A stretch of DNA of 64,000 nucleotides from Alistipes sp. (GCA_017416915.1 JAFQAN010000032.1:1-64000), one strand, 5' to 3'. Counted from the first letter of the stretch, positions 34,919 through 44,187 are shown. The notes: generated from the sequence alone by a model not told the origin. Numbers and translations: made by a program.

Positions 34919-35356
34919 TTACTCTTCAACGATTGTTACTGAGAGGATGAGGTCGCCAGGACGTATATCGTCGATGACATCTACGCCGTCAATGACCTTG
35001 CCAAAGCAGGTATGTACGCCGTCGAGGTGCTGTGTGTTGAGACGGTTGTGGCAGATGAAGAACTGCGAGCCGCCCGTGTTGGGACCTCGGTGTGCCATTG
35101 AGAGTACGCCACGGTCGTGATACTGTCGCTCGGCGCGTGTCTCGCAGGGGATGGTGTAGCCAGGACCTCCCGTGCCATCGCCCTTGGGACAGCCGCCCTG
35201 AATGACGAAGTCGGGAATAACACGGTGGAAGCAGAGAGCATCGTAGAAGTGGCTCTCGGCGAGCTTTATAAAGTTGGCAACTGTGATAGGTGTCTCTTTC
35301 TCGTATAGTTCCACCTTCATATCACCCTTCTCGGTAGAGATAATCGCGTATTTCAT
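34919..35356 (-). CDS. Cyclophilin-type peptidyl-prolyl isomerase
   Basis: 145 residues without a signal peptide, so cytoplasmic. Cyclophilin signatures are [13 protein letters not shown] and [12 protein letters not shown], with the catalytic Arg in FHRV. It catalyses cis-trans isomerisation at proline. It ends 17 bp before the DAHP synthase gene starts on the same strand. A possible -7 box TATCTTTG lies at 35388-35381. Confidence 0.93.
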   Translation of the reverse strand: MKYAIISTEKGDMKVELYEKETPITVANFIKLAESHFYDALCFHRVIPDFVIQGGCPKGDGTGGPGYTIPCETRAERQYHDRGVLSMAHRGPNTGGSQFFICHNRLNTQHLDGVHTCFGKVIDGVDVIDDIRPGDLILSVTIVEE

Positions 35357-35440
35357 AGTTCTATGTTTTGTAGTTTAGTGCAAAGATAAATAAAATTTTG
35401 TGATAAGCCACAATCTTTGGTACGAAACATCAGATGCTAC

Positions 35441-35510
35441 GAACGACTGGGAACGCCTGAGAACGCCTGGGAATGACTGAGAATGACTGGGAACGCCTGA
35501 GAACGCCTGG
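35441..35510. repeat. Seven exact tandem 10-nt units
   Basis: Seven consecutive units fitting GAAYGMCTGR (for example GAACGACTGG, GAACGCCTGA, GAATGACTGA) with no gaps. Related runs occur at about 18-60, 6166-6200, 11189-11240, 41629-41660 and 54171-54300. Confidence 0.85.
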
Positions 35511-35522
35511 GTTTTTAAGGGG

Positions 35523-35610
35523 TCTCGTAGTCCCGTAGTCTCGTAGTCTCGCGGTCTCGTGGTCCCGCGGTCCCGTAGTCCCGCAGTCTCGTAGTCTCGT
35601 AGTCTCGTAA
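35523..35610. repeat. Eleven tandem 8-nt units
   Basis: Eleven gapless units fitting TCYCGYRG (TCTCGTAG, TCCCGTAG, TCTCGCGG, TCCCGCAG and so on; the last ends AA). Variation is limited to transitions at the same positions. Similar runs occur at 6102-6149, in 10.98-11.62 kb, and near 36870-36985, 41677-41748 and 45300-45330. Confidence 0.85.
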
Positions 35611-35660
35611 TACCCCAGTAGCTCAGCCGCTCTCAGTCTCTCTTCTTCAACCTCCTAACA

Positions 35661-35695
35661 AAACGGGATGACCAACAAAATTAGCCATCCCGTTT
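35661..35695 (-). terminator. Terminator of the aldolase gene
   Basis: AAACGGGATG (35661-35670) pairs perfectly with CATCCCGTTT (35686-35695). On the minus strand it is followed by a T-rich stretch, 55 bp after the fba stop. Confidence 0.75.
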
Positions 35696-35749
35696 GTTTA
35701 TCATCGTGGGCTACACTTAGCGCCCTACGACTAATGCTCTACGTGGCGA

Positions 35750-36748
35750 TTATGCCTTGTTGTCCGAGCCAAGAACCTCCTTAATCTTGTGAATGTAGAG
35801 CTTCTTCATATTGTCGCGAGCAGGACCTAAGTACTTGCGGGGGTCGAACTCTGCGGGCTTCGTTGCGAAGACCTCACGAACTGCGGCGGTCATTGCCAAA
35901 CGCGAGTCAGAGTCGATGTTAATCTTGCAAACAGCGCTCTTTGCAGCCTTGCGCAGCTGCTCCTCGGGGATACCTACTGCCGCCTTCAATGCACCACCAT
36001 ACTTGTTGATGGTATCAACCTCGTCCTGAGGTACTGACGATGAGCCGTGAAGCACGATGGGGAAGCCAGGAAGCTGCTTCTCGATAGCTGCCAATACGTC
36101 GAATGCCAAGGGAGGAGGCACTAAACGACCAGTCTGAGGATCCAAAGTACACTGCTCGGGAGTGAACTTGAAAGCACCGTGCGATGTGCCGATAGATATT
36201 GCCAACGAGTCGCAACCAGTCTTGGTAACGAAATCTACAACCTCCTCGGGCTTAGTGTAGTGGCTCTCAGCAGCAGATACCTCGTCCTCAACACCTGCCA
36301 ATACGCCAAGCTCGCCCTCTACGGTAACATCGAACTGGTGTGCATACTCAACAACCTTCTTGGTGAGAGCTACGTTCTCGTCGTAGGGGAGGTGTGAGCC
36401 GTCAATCATCACCGATGAGAAGCCCATATCGATACAGCTCTTGCAAGTCTCGAAGCTGTCGCCGTGGTCGAGGTGCAAAACAATCTGGGGCTTCTCCCAG
36501 CCAAGCTCCTTAGCATACTCAACAGCGCCCTCTGCCATATAGCGAAGAAGCGTCTGGTTGGCATACTGACGTGCGCCCTTTGATACCTGCAAGATAACGG
36601 GCGACTTTGTCTCGGCAGCTGCCATAATGATAGCCTGCAACTGCTCCATATTGTTGAAATTGAAAGCGGGAATAGCGTAACCGCCATCTACTGCCTTGCG
36701 GAACATCTCACGGGTGTTCACGAGACCTAAATCCTTGTAATTAATCAT
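35750..36748 (-). CDS. fba: Class II fructose-bisphosphate aldolase
   Basis: 332 residues. It interconverts fructose-1,6-bisphosphate with dihydroxyacetone phosphate and glyceraldehyde-3-phosphate in glycolysis and gluconeogenesis. Class II signatures with Zn ligands: LHLDHGDSFETCK (including the catalytic Asp), GFSSVMIDGSHLPYDEN, GELGVLAGVEDE, and SIGTSHGAFKF. A TATATTTG -7 box (36818-36811) lies 63 bp upstream. The 3' side is bordered by a terminator and the tandem 8-/10-nt repeats. Confidence 0.95.
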   Translation of the reverse strand: MINYKDLGLVNTREMFRKAVDGGYAIPAFNFNNMEQLQAIIMAAAETKSPVILQVSKGARQYANQTLLRYMAEGAVEYAKELGWEKPQIVLHLDHGDSFETCKSCIDMGFSSVMIDGSHLPYDENVALTKKVVEYAHQFDVTVEGELGVLAGVEDEVSAAESHYTKPEEVVDFVTKTGCDSLAISIGTSHGAFKFTPEQCTLDPQTGRLVPPPLAFDVLAAIEKQLPGFPIVLHGSSSVPQDEVDTINKYGGALKAAVGIPEEQLRKAAKSAVCKINIDSDSRLAMTAAVREVFATKPAEFDPRKYLGPARDNMKKLYIHKIKEVLGSDNKA

Positions 36749-36859
36749 ATTACAAATGTTTTATTGTTGTGTTAGAAAATATCGTAAACAAAAATCCTAC
36801 AATTTCTGCGCAAATATACGAAAAATAATAATACGATATAATAAAAAAATTAAAAAAAT

Positions 36860-36990
36860 CACTGCGGGGCTGCGGGGCTGCGGGGCTGACGAGACAGCGG
36901 GACGACGAGACAGCGGGACGATGGGATGACGGGACAGCGGCGTTGTGAGATAGCAGGATGACGGGACGAGACCGTGGGGCTTCAAAAACC
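36860..36990. repeat. 8-nt repeat run upstream of the aldolase promoter
   Basis: Degenerate units such as GCGGGACG, ACGAGACA and GCGGGGCT (complement of the TCYCGYRG family) cover about 36864-36985. This is one of the few runs lying upstream of a promoter rather than 3' of genes. No coding sequence is supported; 36991-37137 shows nothing further. Confidence 0.65.
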
Positions 36991-37137
36991 AGGGGGCATC
37001 CGACAACTCGCGGACACCCCTCTGGACACACAAACATTATCTAAAAACCCTATTTTTCTCTGTGAGCGCATCTGTCGGCGACACCGATAGCTCTCTTTGG
37101 TGCGTTCATTTGCGCTTAGCCTTGCCGCCTGTACCAA

Positions 37138-37659
37138 CTATTCGGTGGTTGCCAGTGGCGTTGATATTGTATAGGCGCGGCTTGCTAACTCCTTGTCGAG
37201 CATATACATACCATACTTATTGCACTCTACCGCCTCCAACGCCGAAATCATCTCGCGCGCTGACTCCTCCTCCTCAATCTGCTCATCAACAAACCATACG
37301 AGGCGATTTATTGAGGCGAAGTCTTGGTCCTCGCGGGCAATGGCTACGAGCTTGTTAATCAGGTCGGTAACAACCTTTTCGTGTTCCAGCGTCTGGCGAA
37401 ACATTGCCTCTACCGACTCCCAGGTCGAGGGTACGGCAGCGATGGGCTGCAACTCCACCTTTGCCTCGCGTGAGTTGAGATAGTTCATAAAGATACGGGC
37501 GTGGTCTTGCTCCTCGCGGTACTGCACGAAAAACCAGTTGGCAACACCCTTGTAACCCTTCTGCTCGGCATCCATCGACATCGCCAAGTAGAGGTACGCC
37601 GACCACAATTCGGCATTAATCTGTGCGTTAATCGCATCGTGAAGTCTCTTGCTAATCAT
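37138..37659 (-). CDS. ftnA: Ferritin
   Basis: 173 residues, the length of bacterial non-haem ferritin. The four-helix bundle carries ferroxidase ligands in NAELWSAYLYLAM and YREEQDHARIFM, and later EHEKVVTDLINKL and WFVDEQIEEEESA. It oxidises and stores iron in a 24-mer shell and protects against oxidative stress. The ATG start follows a well-formed promoter. Confidence 0.93.
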   Translation of the reverse strand: MISKRLHDAINAQINAELWSAYLYLAMSMDAEQKGYKGVANWFFVQYREEQDHARIFMNYLNSREAKVELQPIAAVPSTWESVEAMFRQTLEHEKVVTDLINKLVAIAREDQDFASINRLVWFVDEQIEEEESAREMISALEAVECNKYGMYMLDKELASRAYTISTPLATTE

Positions 37660-37705
37660 AATCTTTTCAGTTTAGTTTATTGGTTGTTTTTGCTCTTTTC
37701 TTGTG

Positions 37706-37737
37706 CAAATATAAAACCAAAAAACCAATAAAGCAAA
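37706..37737 (-). promoter_or_regulatory. Ferritin promoter
   Basis: Minus-strand TTTG (37737-37734), 20 bp, then TATATTTG (37713-37706), 47 bp from the ferritin start. Confidence 0.7.
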
Positions 37738-37784
37738 TCATAAATTTTTATAGCCATATAAGCCGTTTCTATACCTTTGTGAAG

Positions 37785-37922
37785 ATGGATAAGTCAAGCC
37801 CTCGGAGAGTCCGCGAGAGGGCCGTACAGGGCATATTTGGGGTGCATTTTTGGCGTGTCGAGGTGCGGAGGTGGGGCGAAGTGCTAAGGCTGCCCGAAAA
37901 TAAAAAAGATAGTTTTTCGTAG
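37785..37922 (+). CDS. Possible leaderless 45-residue basic protein
   Basis: A TACCTTTG -7 box (37772-37779) lies 5 bp before an ATG opening 45 codons: MDKSSPRRVRERAVQGIF, then HFWRVEVRRWGEV, ending in a stop just before the lipA promoter. The product would be basic with no signal peptide. The -33 region is poor and no homologue is known to me, so it may be chance. Confidence 0.25.
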   Translation: MDKSSPRRVRERAVQGIFGVHFWRVEVRRWGEVLRLPENKKDSFS

Positions 37923-37927
37923 AAAAG

Positions 37928-37958
37928 TTTGCAGTTATTGAATTTTTTTGTACTTTTG
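37928..37958 (+). promoter_or_regulatory. lipA-lipB promoter
   Basis: TTTG (37928-37931), 19 bp, TACTTTTG (37951-37958); lipA starts 30 bp downstream. Confidence 0.75.
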
Positions 37959-37987
37959 CATCAATTGGAAAAAAGTGAACTTAAAAA

Positions 37988-38869
37988 ATGTCGAAGGTAC
38001 CTAACAGAGGTGAGCATCTGAGGAAGCCCGATTGGCTGAAAATCAGCCTTAGAAGCACGACCGACACTGCCGATGTAGAGCATATTGTTGGTGGTCGCTG
38101 CCTACATACCATCTGCACAAGCGGTATGTGTCCAAACAAGGCTGAGTGTTGGAGTCGTCGTACGGCAACCTTTATGATTCTCGGCGACATCTGCACACGC
38201 AACTGTCGCTTCTGTGCCACAACAACAGGACGTCCACTGCCCCCCGACGAGCAAGAACCCGACAAGGTGGCGGAGAGCGTTAAGCTGATGGGACTTCGAC
38301 ACGTGGTAGTTACATCTGTTACACGCGACGACCTCGAAGACCACGGTGCAGCAATCTGGGCGCGTACCGTCGAGGCAATACGTCGTGAGAACCCCGATGC
38401 AACAATAGAGCTCCTTATTTCCGATATGGATGCCCGCCCCGAGCTTATCGACGTGGTGCTGGCATCGCGTCCCGACATTGTGGGACACAACATCGAAACC
38501 GTCGAGCGACTGACTCCCGAGGTGCGTTCACGAGCCAAGTACCGTACGTCGTTGGCTACGTTGAAGCATATTGCCGATAGCGGAGCAGTGGCTAAGAGCG
38601 GCCTTATGGTCGGTCTGGGCGAGAGTGAAGAGGAGGTGTTGGCGACACTCGCAGACCTACGTTCGGTAGGCGTGAGCATCGTTACCCTCGGTCAGTACCT
38701 TCAACCCACCAAGGAGCACTATCCCGTCAGGGCATACATCACTCCTCAGAAGTTCGAAGAGTACCGACTCAAAGCTCTCGAGATGGGTTTCAGCTACTGC
38801 GCGAGTGCGCCTTTGGTGCGTTCGTCGTATTTGGCAGATGCCGCACTTGAAGCTGTGAGAAAGGGATGA
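37988..38869 (+). CDS. lipA: Lipoyl synthase
   Basis: 293 residues, a radical-SAM enzyme inserting two sulfurs into protein-bound octanoyl chains. The auxiliary cluster motif is CTSGMCPNKAECW, and the radical-SAM CxxxCxxC is CTRNCRFC. The C-terminal region includes FSYCASAPLVRSSY with the conserved serine-containing RSSY motif. Its stop overlaps the lipB start (ATGA). Confidence 0.96.
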   Translation: MSKVPNRGEHLRKPDWLKISLRSTTDTADVEHIVGGRCLHTICTSGMCPNKAECWSRRTATFMILGDICTRNCRFCATTTGRPLPPDEQEPDKVAESVKLMGLRHVVVTSVTRDDLEDHGAAIWARTVEAIRRENPDATIELLISDMDARPELIDVVLASRPDIVGHNIETVERLTPEVRSRAKYRTSLATLKHIADSGAVAKSGLMVGLGESEEEVLATLADLRSVGVSIVTLGQYLQPTKEHYPVRAYITPQKFEEYRLKALEMGFSYCASAPLVRSSYLADAALEAVRKG

Positions 38870-39558
38870 TTGAAAAAGAGGTAGAAATCAGAGATTTAGG
38901 CGTTATGTCGTATGGCGAGTGCTGGGAGTTACAGCGTTCGCTCTTCGATGCGTTGTGTAAGGCGAAGGCGGACAAGAGCCTAACGCCCGAAAGCCCTGTG
39001 GGTACTATCCTTATAGTGGAACATCCCGCAGTATATACCCTCGGCAAGAGTGGACACGAGGAGAATATGCTCCTTAGCGAGGAGCGTCTCCGTGCGCTGG
39101 GTGCCGAGTTTTATCATATAGACCGTGGCGGCGACATCACCTTCCACGGCCCTGGACAACTTGTCTGCTACCCTATTATCGACCTCGACGCGGTAGGTCT
39201 GGGCATCAGACGCTATATCGATGTGTTGGAGCAGACCATCATCGACCTCGCTGCCGACTATGGCATCGAGGCACACCGCTCGGAGGGTGCTTCGGGCGTG
39301 TGGGTGAGCCAAGGACACCACCTCACGAAGCTATGTGCTGTGGGTGTGCGAGCCTCGCACGGCGTAACGATGCACGGTCTTGCACTCAACGTGGCTACGG
39401 ACCTAAGTTGGTTCCACAACATCAACCCCTGCGGCTTCACCGACCGTGGCGTATGCTCGCTGACGACGCTTACCTCGCGTGAGGTAACGATGTCAGAGGT
39501 GATACCGCAGTTTATCAACCACCTAACGAAAAATTTAAATGTTAAATATAAAAAATAG
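38866..39558 (+). CDS. lipB: Octanoyltransferase
   Basis: 230 residues. It transfers octanoyl from ACP to the lipoyl domains that LipA then sulfurates. Family motifs: VYTLGKSGHEEN, RGGDITFHGPGQLVCYP, TKLCAVGVRASHGVTMHG with the catalytic Lys, and the Cys in TDRGVCSLTTL. Coupled to lipA by a four-base overlap and 5 bp ahead of recJ. Confidence 0.95.
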   Translation: MIEKEVEIRDLGVMSYGECWELQRSLFDALCKAKADKSLTPESPVGTILIVEHPAVYTLGKSGHEENMLLSEERLRALGAEFYHIDRGGDITFHGPGQLVCYPIIDLDAVGLGIRRYIDVLEQTIIDLAADYGIEAHRSEGASGVWVSQGHHLTKLCAVGVRASHGVTMHGLALNVATDLSWFHNINPCGFTDRGVCSLTTLTSREVTMSEVIPQFINHLTKNLNVKYKK

Positions 39559-39563
39559 AAGTT

Positions 39564-41324
39564 ATGCCCATAGAAAAGAGATGGGTTGTCAAGCCGCAGG
39601 GCGACAAACAGGCGGTGGAGGCTCTTGCCTCACATCTGCATATGTCTCCTGTATTGACCAACCTACTTGTACAGAGGGGCATAGACACCGTGGAAAAGGC
39701 AAAGAAATTCTTCTCGCCGTCGTTGCGCGATTTGCACGATCCGTTCTTGATGAAGGATATGGACCGCGCCGTGCAGCGTATCGAGAGGGCTGTGAAGCAG
39801 AACGAGACGGTAATGATTTATGGCGACTACGATGTCGATGGAACAACTGCCGTAGCGTTGGTTTACAAGTTTCTGAGCCAGATAGGACACAAAAACCTAC
39901 TGTTCTACATTCCCGACCGATATGTCGATGGTTATGGCATATCAATCCGCAGTATCGACCATGCTGTACGTAAAGGCGTCAAGCTGGTCATAGCTCTGGA
40001 CTGCGGCATCAAGGCCGTGGAGAAGGTGGACTATGCTAAACAAAAGGGCGTAGATTTTATCATCTGCGACCACCATTTACCTGCCGAGCAGATACCTCAG
40101 GCAGTGGCTGTTCTGGACCCCAAGCGCACCGATTGCAGCTATCCGTTCGATGAGCTGTCGGGCTGTGGCGTGGGATTTAAGCTCGTCGAGGCGTACGCAC
40201 GACGCAACCATATTCCGTTCTCGGAGATTGAGCATCTGCTCGATTTGTTGGTTGTCAGCATCGCCTCGGATATAGTGCCTCTTGTGGACGAAAACCGCAT
40301 CTTGGCATACTACGGCTTACGTAAGCTAAACTCTCAACCATCGAAGGGTTTGCTCTCCATCATCAAGATTTGTGGCTTGGAGGGACACAACATCACCATC
40401 GATGATATTGTATTTAAGATTGGACCGCGCATCAACGCTGCGGGACGTATGCGTATGGACGAGGACGACGAGAATGCTGCGCCGTCGGGAGGTCACGCTG
40501 CCGTGAGCCTTCTTATTGAGGGTAACGAGCAGGAGGCACAGAGGTTTGGCGAGGTCATCGACTCGTTCAACCAAGACCGTAAGAGCATCGACCGCAACGT
40601 TACGCAGGAGGCGCACGACTATGTGGAGTCTAACCCACAGCTCAAAGCGCGCAAGAGTACGGTGATATATAACCCCAAGTGGATGAAGGGTATCGTGGGT
40701 ATCGTGGCATCGCGCCTTATCGAGACCTACTACCGTCCTACGGTGGTGCTTACCAAGTCTAACGGCTTTGTTACAGGCTCGGCGCGCTCGGTAGCGGGCT
40801 TCGACCTCTATCAAGCCGTGGAGTCTTGCTCCGACCTGCTCGAAAACTTCGGTGGACATATGTACGCCGCAGGTCTGACGATGAAGGAGGAGAATGTAGA
40901 GGCGTTCACCAAGCGCTTCAACGACTATGTTGAGAAGAATATCGACCCGCAGACGCTTGTGCCACAGGTGGACATCGACAGCGAGTTGCTCTTCTCGGAG
41001 ATTACCGACGACTTCCACCGCCAGCTCAATAGCTTCCAGCCCTTCGGTCCAGGAAATAGCGCTCCTGTGTTTATGACACGTGGTGCGAGCAACCGAGGCG
41101 ATGCCAAGTTAGTGGGTATCGAGTGCGACCACCTGCGTATGGACCTTATGCAGCGACAGAAGCCGCATACGACCATCCCTGCAATAGCATTTCAGCAGCC
41201 CACGCACTACGAGTGGGTACGTGCGGGCAAGCCTATTGCGGTATGTTATCAGATTGTCGAGAACCACTATCGCGGCACGGTAAGCAAGCAGTTGAGGGTT
41301 AAGGATATTAAGCCTGAACGCTAA
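39564..41324 (+). CDS. recJ: Single-stranded-DNA exonuclease RecJ
   Basis: 586 residues. The DHH phosphoesterase core is visible: MIYGDYDVDGTTAVAL (motif I), ALDCGIKAV (motif II), ICDHHLPAEQ (motif III), and SIASDIVPLVDENR. DHHA1 and OB domains follow (GGHMYAAGLT; SFQPFGPGNSAPVF). RecJ degrades 5'-ended single strands in recombination and mismatch repair. It follows lipB closely and probably shares its mRNA. Confidence 0.95.
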   Translation: MPIEKRWVVKPQGDKQAVEALASHLHMSPVLTNLLVQRGIDTVEKAKKFFSPSLRDLHDPFLMKDMDRAVQRIERAVKQNETVMIYGDYDVDGTTAVALVYKFLSQIGHKNLLFYIPDRYVDGYGISIRSIDHAVRKGVKLVIALDCGIKAVEKVDYAKQKGVDFIICDHHLPAEQIPQAVAVLDPKRTDCSYPFDELSGCGVGFKLVEAYARRNHIPFSEIEHLLDLLVVSIASDIVPLVDENRILAYYGLRKLNSQPSKGLLSIIKICGLEGHNITIDDIVFKIGPRINAAGRMRMDEDDENAAPSGGHAAVSLLIEGNEQEAQRFGEVIDSFNQDRKSIDRNVTQEAHDYVESNPQLKARKSTVIYNPKWMKGIVGIVASRLIETYYRPTVVLTKSNGFVTGSARSVAGFDLYQAVESCSDLLENFGGHMYAAGLTMKEENVEAFTKRFNDYVEKNIDPQTLVPQVDIDSELLFSEITDDFHRQLNSFQPFGPGNSAPVFMTRGASNRGDAKLVGIECDHLRMDLMQRQKPHTTIPAIAFQQPTHYEWVRAGKPIAVCYQIVENHYRGTVSKQLRVKDIKPER

Positions 41325-41363
41325 AAGCTTGGTGTGATAAGGGGTCGATTGCGTCCCCTAACA

Positions 41364-41417
41364 AAAAATGCCGTCAATGGGACGTACGCGCAAGTACTAC
41401 CCATCGACGGCATTTTT
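41364..41417 (+). terminator. Two-tier GTAC stem-loop after recJ
   Basis: An 18-bp outer stem with one mismatch (41364-41381 with 41400-41417) starts with A5 and ends with T5, so it could terminate in both directions. In the loop, GTAC and GTAC pair around GCGCAA. It lies 40 bp after the recJ stop. Confidence 0.8.
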
Positions 41418-41523
41418 GCCGAGTGTAGCACTCGGCGCCCTTCTGACACCAAGCCCTTGTCGTGATAGCGGCGCATCTCCCTTGTCGTGATAGCGGCGCA
41501 TCTGCGGCACCAAGCTCGTTCGT

Positions 41524-41560
41524 CTGAATGGGGATGTACGCCAAGTACACCCCCATCCAG
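41524..41560. terminator. Two-tier GTAC stem-loop, second in copy B
   Basis: A 10-bp stem with one mismatch (41524-41533, 41551-41560) carries AT-GTAC-GCCAA-GTAC-AC at its tip. There is no T-tract. Confidence 0.6.
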
Positions 41561-41846
41561 CCAAACTTCGACTTGGCACCACATCTGCACCACTCTCACG
41601 ACAAGCTGCCTCGCACAGCTCCGCACAGCTGAGAACGCCTGGGAACGCCTGAGAACGCCTGTGTTTTTTCAGCGGGTCTCGTAGTCCCGTGGTCCCGTGG
41701 TCTCGTGGTCTCGTGGTCCCGCAGTCCCGCAGTCTCGTTGTCTCGTCGTCCCACCCTCTCGGTCGTTCCCACCCTCTCGTTTTACCTCCTCCCTGCACCA
41801 ATAACGCCCGACAGCATACAAAATAGAATAAAACTACGTTTTTTGC

Positions 41847-41877
41847 TTTGTAATTCGCAGAAGATTTGCTAACTTTG
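41847..41877 (+). promoter_or_regulatory. metG promoter with ~195-nt leader
   Basis: TTTG (41847-41850), 19 bp, TAACTTTG (41870-41877). The metG start is 200 bp downstream. The leader contains two small frames: 41887-41952 (21 residues, starting within about 10 nt of the box) and 41962-42072 (36 residues, ending 6 nt before metG). Confidence 0.65.
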
Positions 41878-42078
41878 TTTCGGTTTATGCGCGGGCGCGT
41901 AGCATACGGTGTGCGCGAAGGTGTGGACTTCAACAGCTTAGCGCCCGAATAACAGCCTCTTATGAGGTCGCTAAACATATTTTCGATAGTAATTCGGTGG
42001 CTCGACGTGGGGCATAAGGACGATATTTTTGCCCGAGGAGATGCCTGCAAGTCGAAAAACCACAAAAAATAGTGAACA

Positions 42079-44121
42079 GTGAGCAAGGAGTACAAGCGTT
42101 ATCTTATTACCTCGGCACTACCCTACGCCAACGGTCCCGTGCATATCGGACACCTCGCAGGCGTATATGTGCCGTCGGACATCTATACACGTTACCTTCG
42201 TTTGAAGGGCTACGACGTAATATCGGTATGCGGCAGCGATGAGCATGGTGTGCCTATCACCATCAAGGCGCGTAAGGAGGGCATCACACCTCAGCAGGTT
42301 GTGGACCGCTACCACGCCATCATCAAGTCGTCGTTCGAGCGTTTAGGTATGTCTTTCGACATCTACTCGCGCACCTCGTCGCCCACGCACCGCGTAACGG
42401 CTGCGGAGTTCTTCCGTAAGCTCTACGACGAGGGTAAGTTCATCGAGCAGACATCTATGCAGTACTACGACGAGGAGGCGCAGACCTTCCTCGCCGACCG
42501 CTACATCGTCGGCACGTGTCCTCACTGCCAAAACGAGAAGGCATACGGCGACCAGTGCGAGAAGTGTGGCTCTACGCTCTCGCCTGACGAGCTGCTCAAC
42601 CCCCACAGCGCTGTGTCGGGAGCTGTCCCCGTGAAGCGCGAGACGAAGCACTGGTATCTCCCGCTGGATAAGTATGAGGGCTTCCTGCGCGAATGGATAT
42701 TGGAGGGACACAAGGAGTGGAAGTCGAACGTCTATGGTCAGTGCAAGAGCTGGCTCGACCTCGGCTTGCAGCCCCGCGCCGTGAGCCGCGATTTGGACTG
42801 GGGTATCCCCGTGCCTGTGGAGGGCGCCGACGGCAAGGTGCTATATGTGTGGTTTGATGCGCCTATTGGCTATATCTCTGCTACTAAGGACCTTACACCC
42901 GACTGGGAGAAGTATTGGAAGTCCGAGGATACCAAGATGGTACACTTCATCGGCAAGGATAACATCGTCTTCCACTGCATCGTCTTCCCCTCGATGTTGA
43001 AGGCGCACGGCGGCTATGTGTTGCCCGAGAATGTGCCTGCCAATGAGTTTCTCAACCTCGAAGGCGACAAAATATCGACATCGCAGAATTGGGCTGTATG
43101 GCTCCACGAGTACCTCGACGAGTTCCCTGGCAAGGAGGATGTGTTGCGCTATGTCCTGTGTGCCAATGCCCCCGAGACCAAGGACAACGACTTTACGTGG
43201 AAGGACTTTCAGGCGCGCAACAACTCGGAGCTTGTTGCCGTGTTGGGTAACTTCGTAAACCGTGCGTTGGTGCTTACCAAGAAGTACTACGACGGCGTTG
43301 TGCCTGCCTGTGGCGAGCTTAACGACTACGACCGTGCCACCATCGACGAGCTACAAAAGATTAAGGCGTCGTTGGAGCGCAACATCGAGACATACCACTT
43401 CCGCGAGGCGTTGAAGGATGCTATGGCATACTCGCGTATCGGTAACAAATATCTCGCCGATACCGAGCCGTGGAAGGTTATTAAGACTGATGCTGAGCGT
43501 GTTAAGACTATCCTCAATGTCGCTATGCAGATTACCGCAAATATCGCTATCGCCATTGAGCCGTTTATGCCCTTCTCGGCGAAGAAGATTCTCGCGATGC
43601 TCGCTGTCGATAAGTTTGGCTGGGAGTCGTTAGGCTCTATGTCGCTCATCGAGGCGGGACACACCATCGGCGAGGCGCAGCTTCTCTTTGAGAAGATTGA
43701 GGACGATGTCATACAACAGCAGCTCGATAAGTTGGAGGCATCGCGTCGTGCCAAGGCGGAGGCTGAGGCGGCTCAGAATGTCGCAGAGCAGAAGGCAGAG
43801 GTGTCGTTCGACGACTTCCAGAAGATGGATATACGTGTATCGACAATCCTCGCTGCCGAGAAGGTCGCAAAGACCAAGAAGCTACTCAAACTTACCATCG
43901 ACACAGGTATCGACAAGCGTACGATTGTGTCTGGTATCGCCGAGTACTATACCCCCGAGTCGCTGGTGGGTCGTCAGGTGTTGGTGCTTGCCAACCTCGC
44001 TCCCCGCGAGATTAAGGGCATCGAGTCGCGCGGTATGATACTTATGGCGGAGGATGCGCTGGGTCGTTTAGTGCTGTTGCAGCCCGAGGACAAGACTATG
44101 TCGGGTGCGATGGTTGGATAA
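42079..44121 (+). CDS. metG: Methionyl-tRNA synthetase
   Basis: 680 residues from a GTG start ([19 protein letters not shown], the family N-terminus). Motifs: HIGH in [10 protein letters not shown], a zinc knuckle ([17 protein letters not shown]), and a KMSKS-equivalent KISTS. An appended C-terminal tRNA-binding OB domain (about 575-680; [16 protein letters not shown]) aids tRNA capture and dimerisation. The GTG start and the long leader with small frames hint at translational control. Confidence 0.96.
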   Translation: MSKEYKRYLITSALPYANGPVHIGHLAGVYVPSDIYTRYLRLKGYDVISVCGSDEHGVPITIKARKEGITPQQVVDRYHAIIKSSFERLGMSFDIYSRTSSPTHRVTAAEFFRKLYDEGKFIEQTSMQYYDEEAQTFLADRYIVGTCPHCQNEKAYGDQCEKCGSTLSPDELLNPHSAVSGAVPVKRETKHWYLPLDKYEGFLREWILEGHKEWKSNVYGQCKSWLDLGLQPRAVSRDLDWGIPVPVEGADGKVLYVWFDAPIGYISATKDLTPDWEKYWKSEDTKMVHFIGKDNIVFHCIVFPSMLKAHGGYVLPENVPANEFLNLEGDKISTSQNWAVWLHEYLDEFPGKEDVLRYVLCANAPETKDNDFTWKDFQARNNSELVAVLGNFVNRALVLTKKYYDGVVPACGELNDYDRATIDELQKIKASLERNIETYHFREALKDAMAYSRIGNKYLADTEPWKVIKTDAERVKTILNVAMQITANIAIAIEPFMPFSAKKILAMLAVDKFGWESLGSMSLIEAGHTIGEAQLLFEKIEDDVIQQQLDKLEASRRAKAEAEAAQNVAEQKAEVSFDDFQKMDIRVSTILAAEKVAKTKKLLKLTIDTGIDKRTIVSGIAEYYTPESLVGRQVLVLANLAPREIKGIESRGMILMAEDALGRLVLLQPEDKTMSGAMVG

Positions 44122-44187
44122 TATGTAAACGATTGTAATACAAATAGTTACAACCTAAATAACTAACATAAAACTTAAACATTTATT

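Larger units (their letters stand above)
41325..41780. repeat. Composite intergenic mosaic element, copy B
   Basis: Minus-strand counterpart of copy A: 29-bp-family units (about 41333-41345, 41457-41515), two GTAC-type stem-loops, the CACATCTGCACCACTC and GCCTCGCACAGC segments, 10-nt units (41629-41660), then nine 8-nt units at 41677-41748. Apparent open frames across it are repeat-encoded and rejected. Confidence 0.75.

Noticed and set aside
41397..42095. A 232-codon minus-strand frame
   Set aside because: It crosses the mosaic element, the metG promoter and the metG start; composition is repeat-driven.
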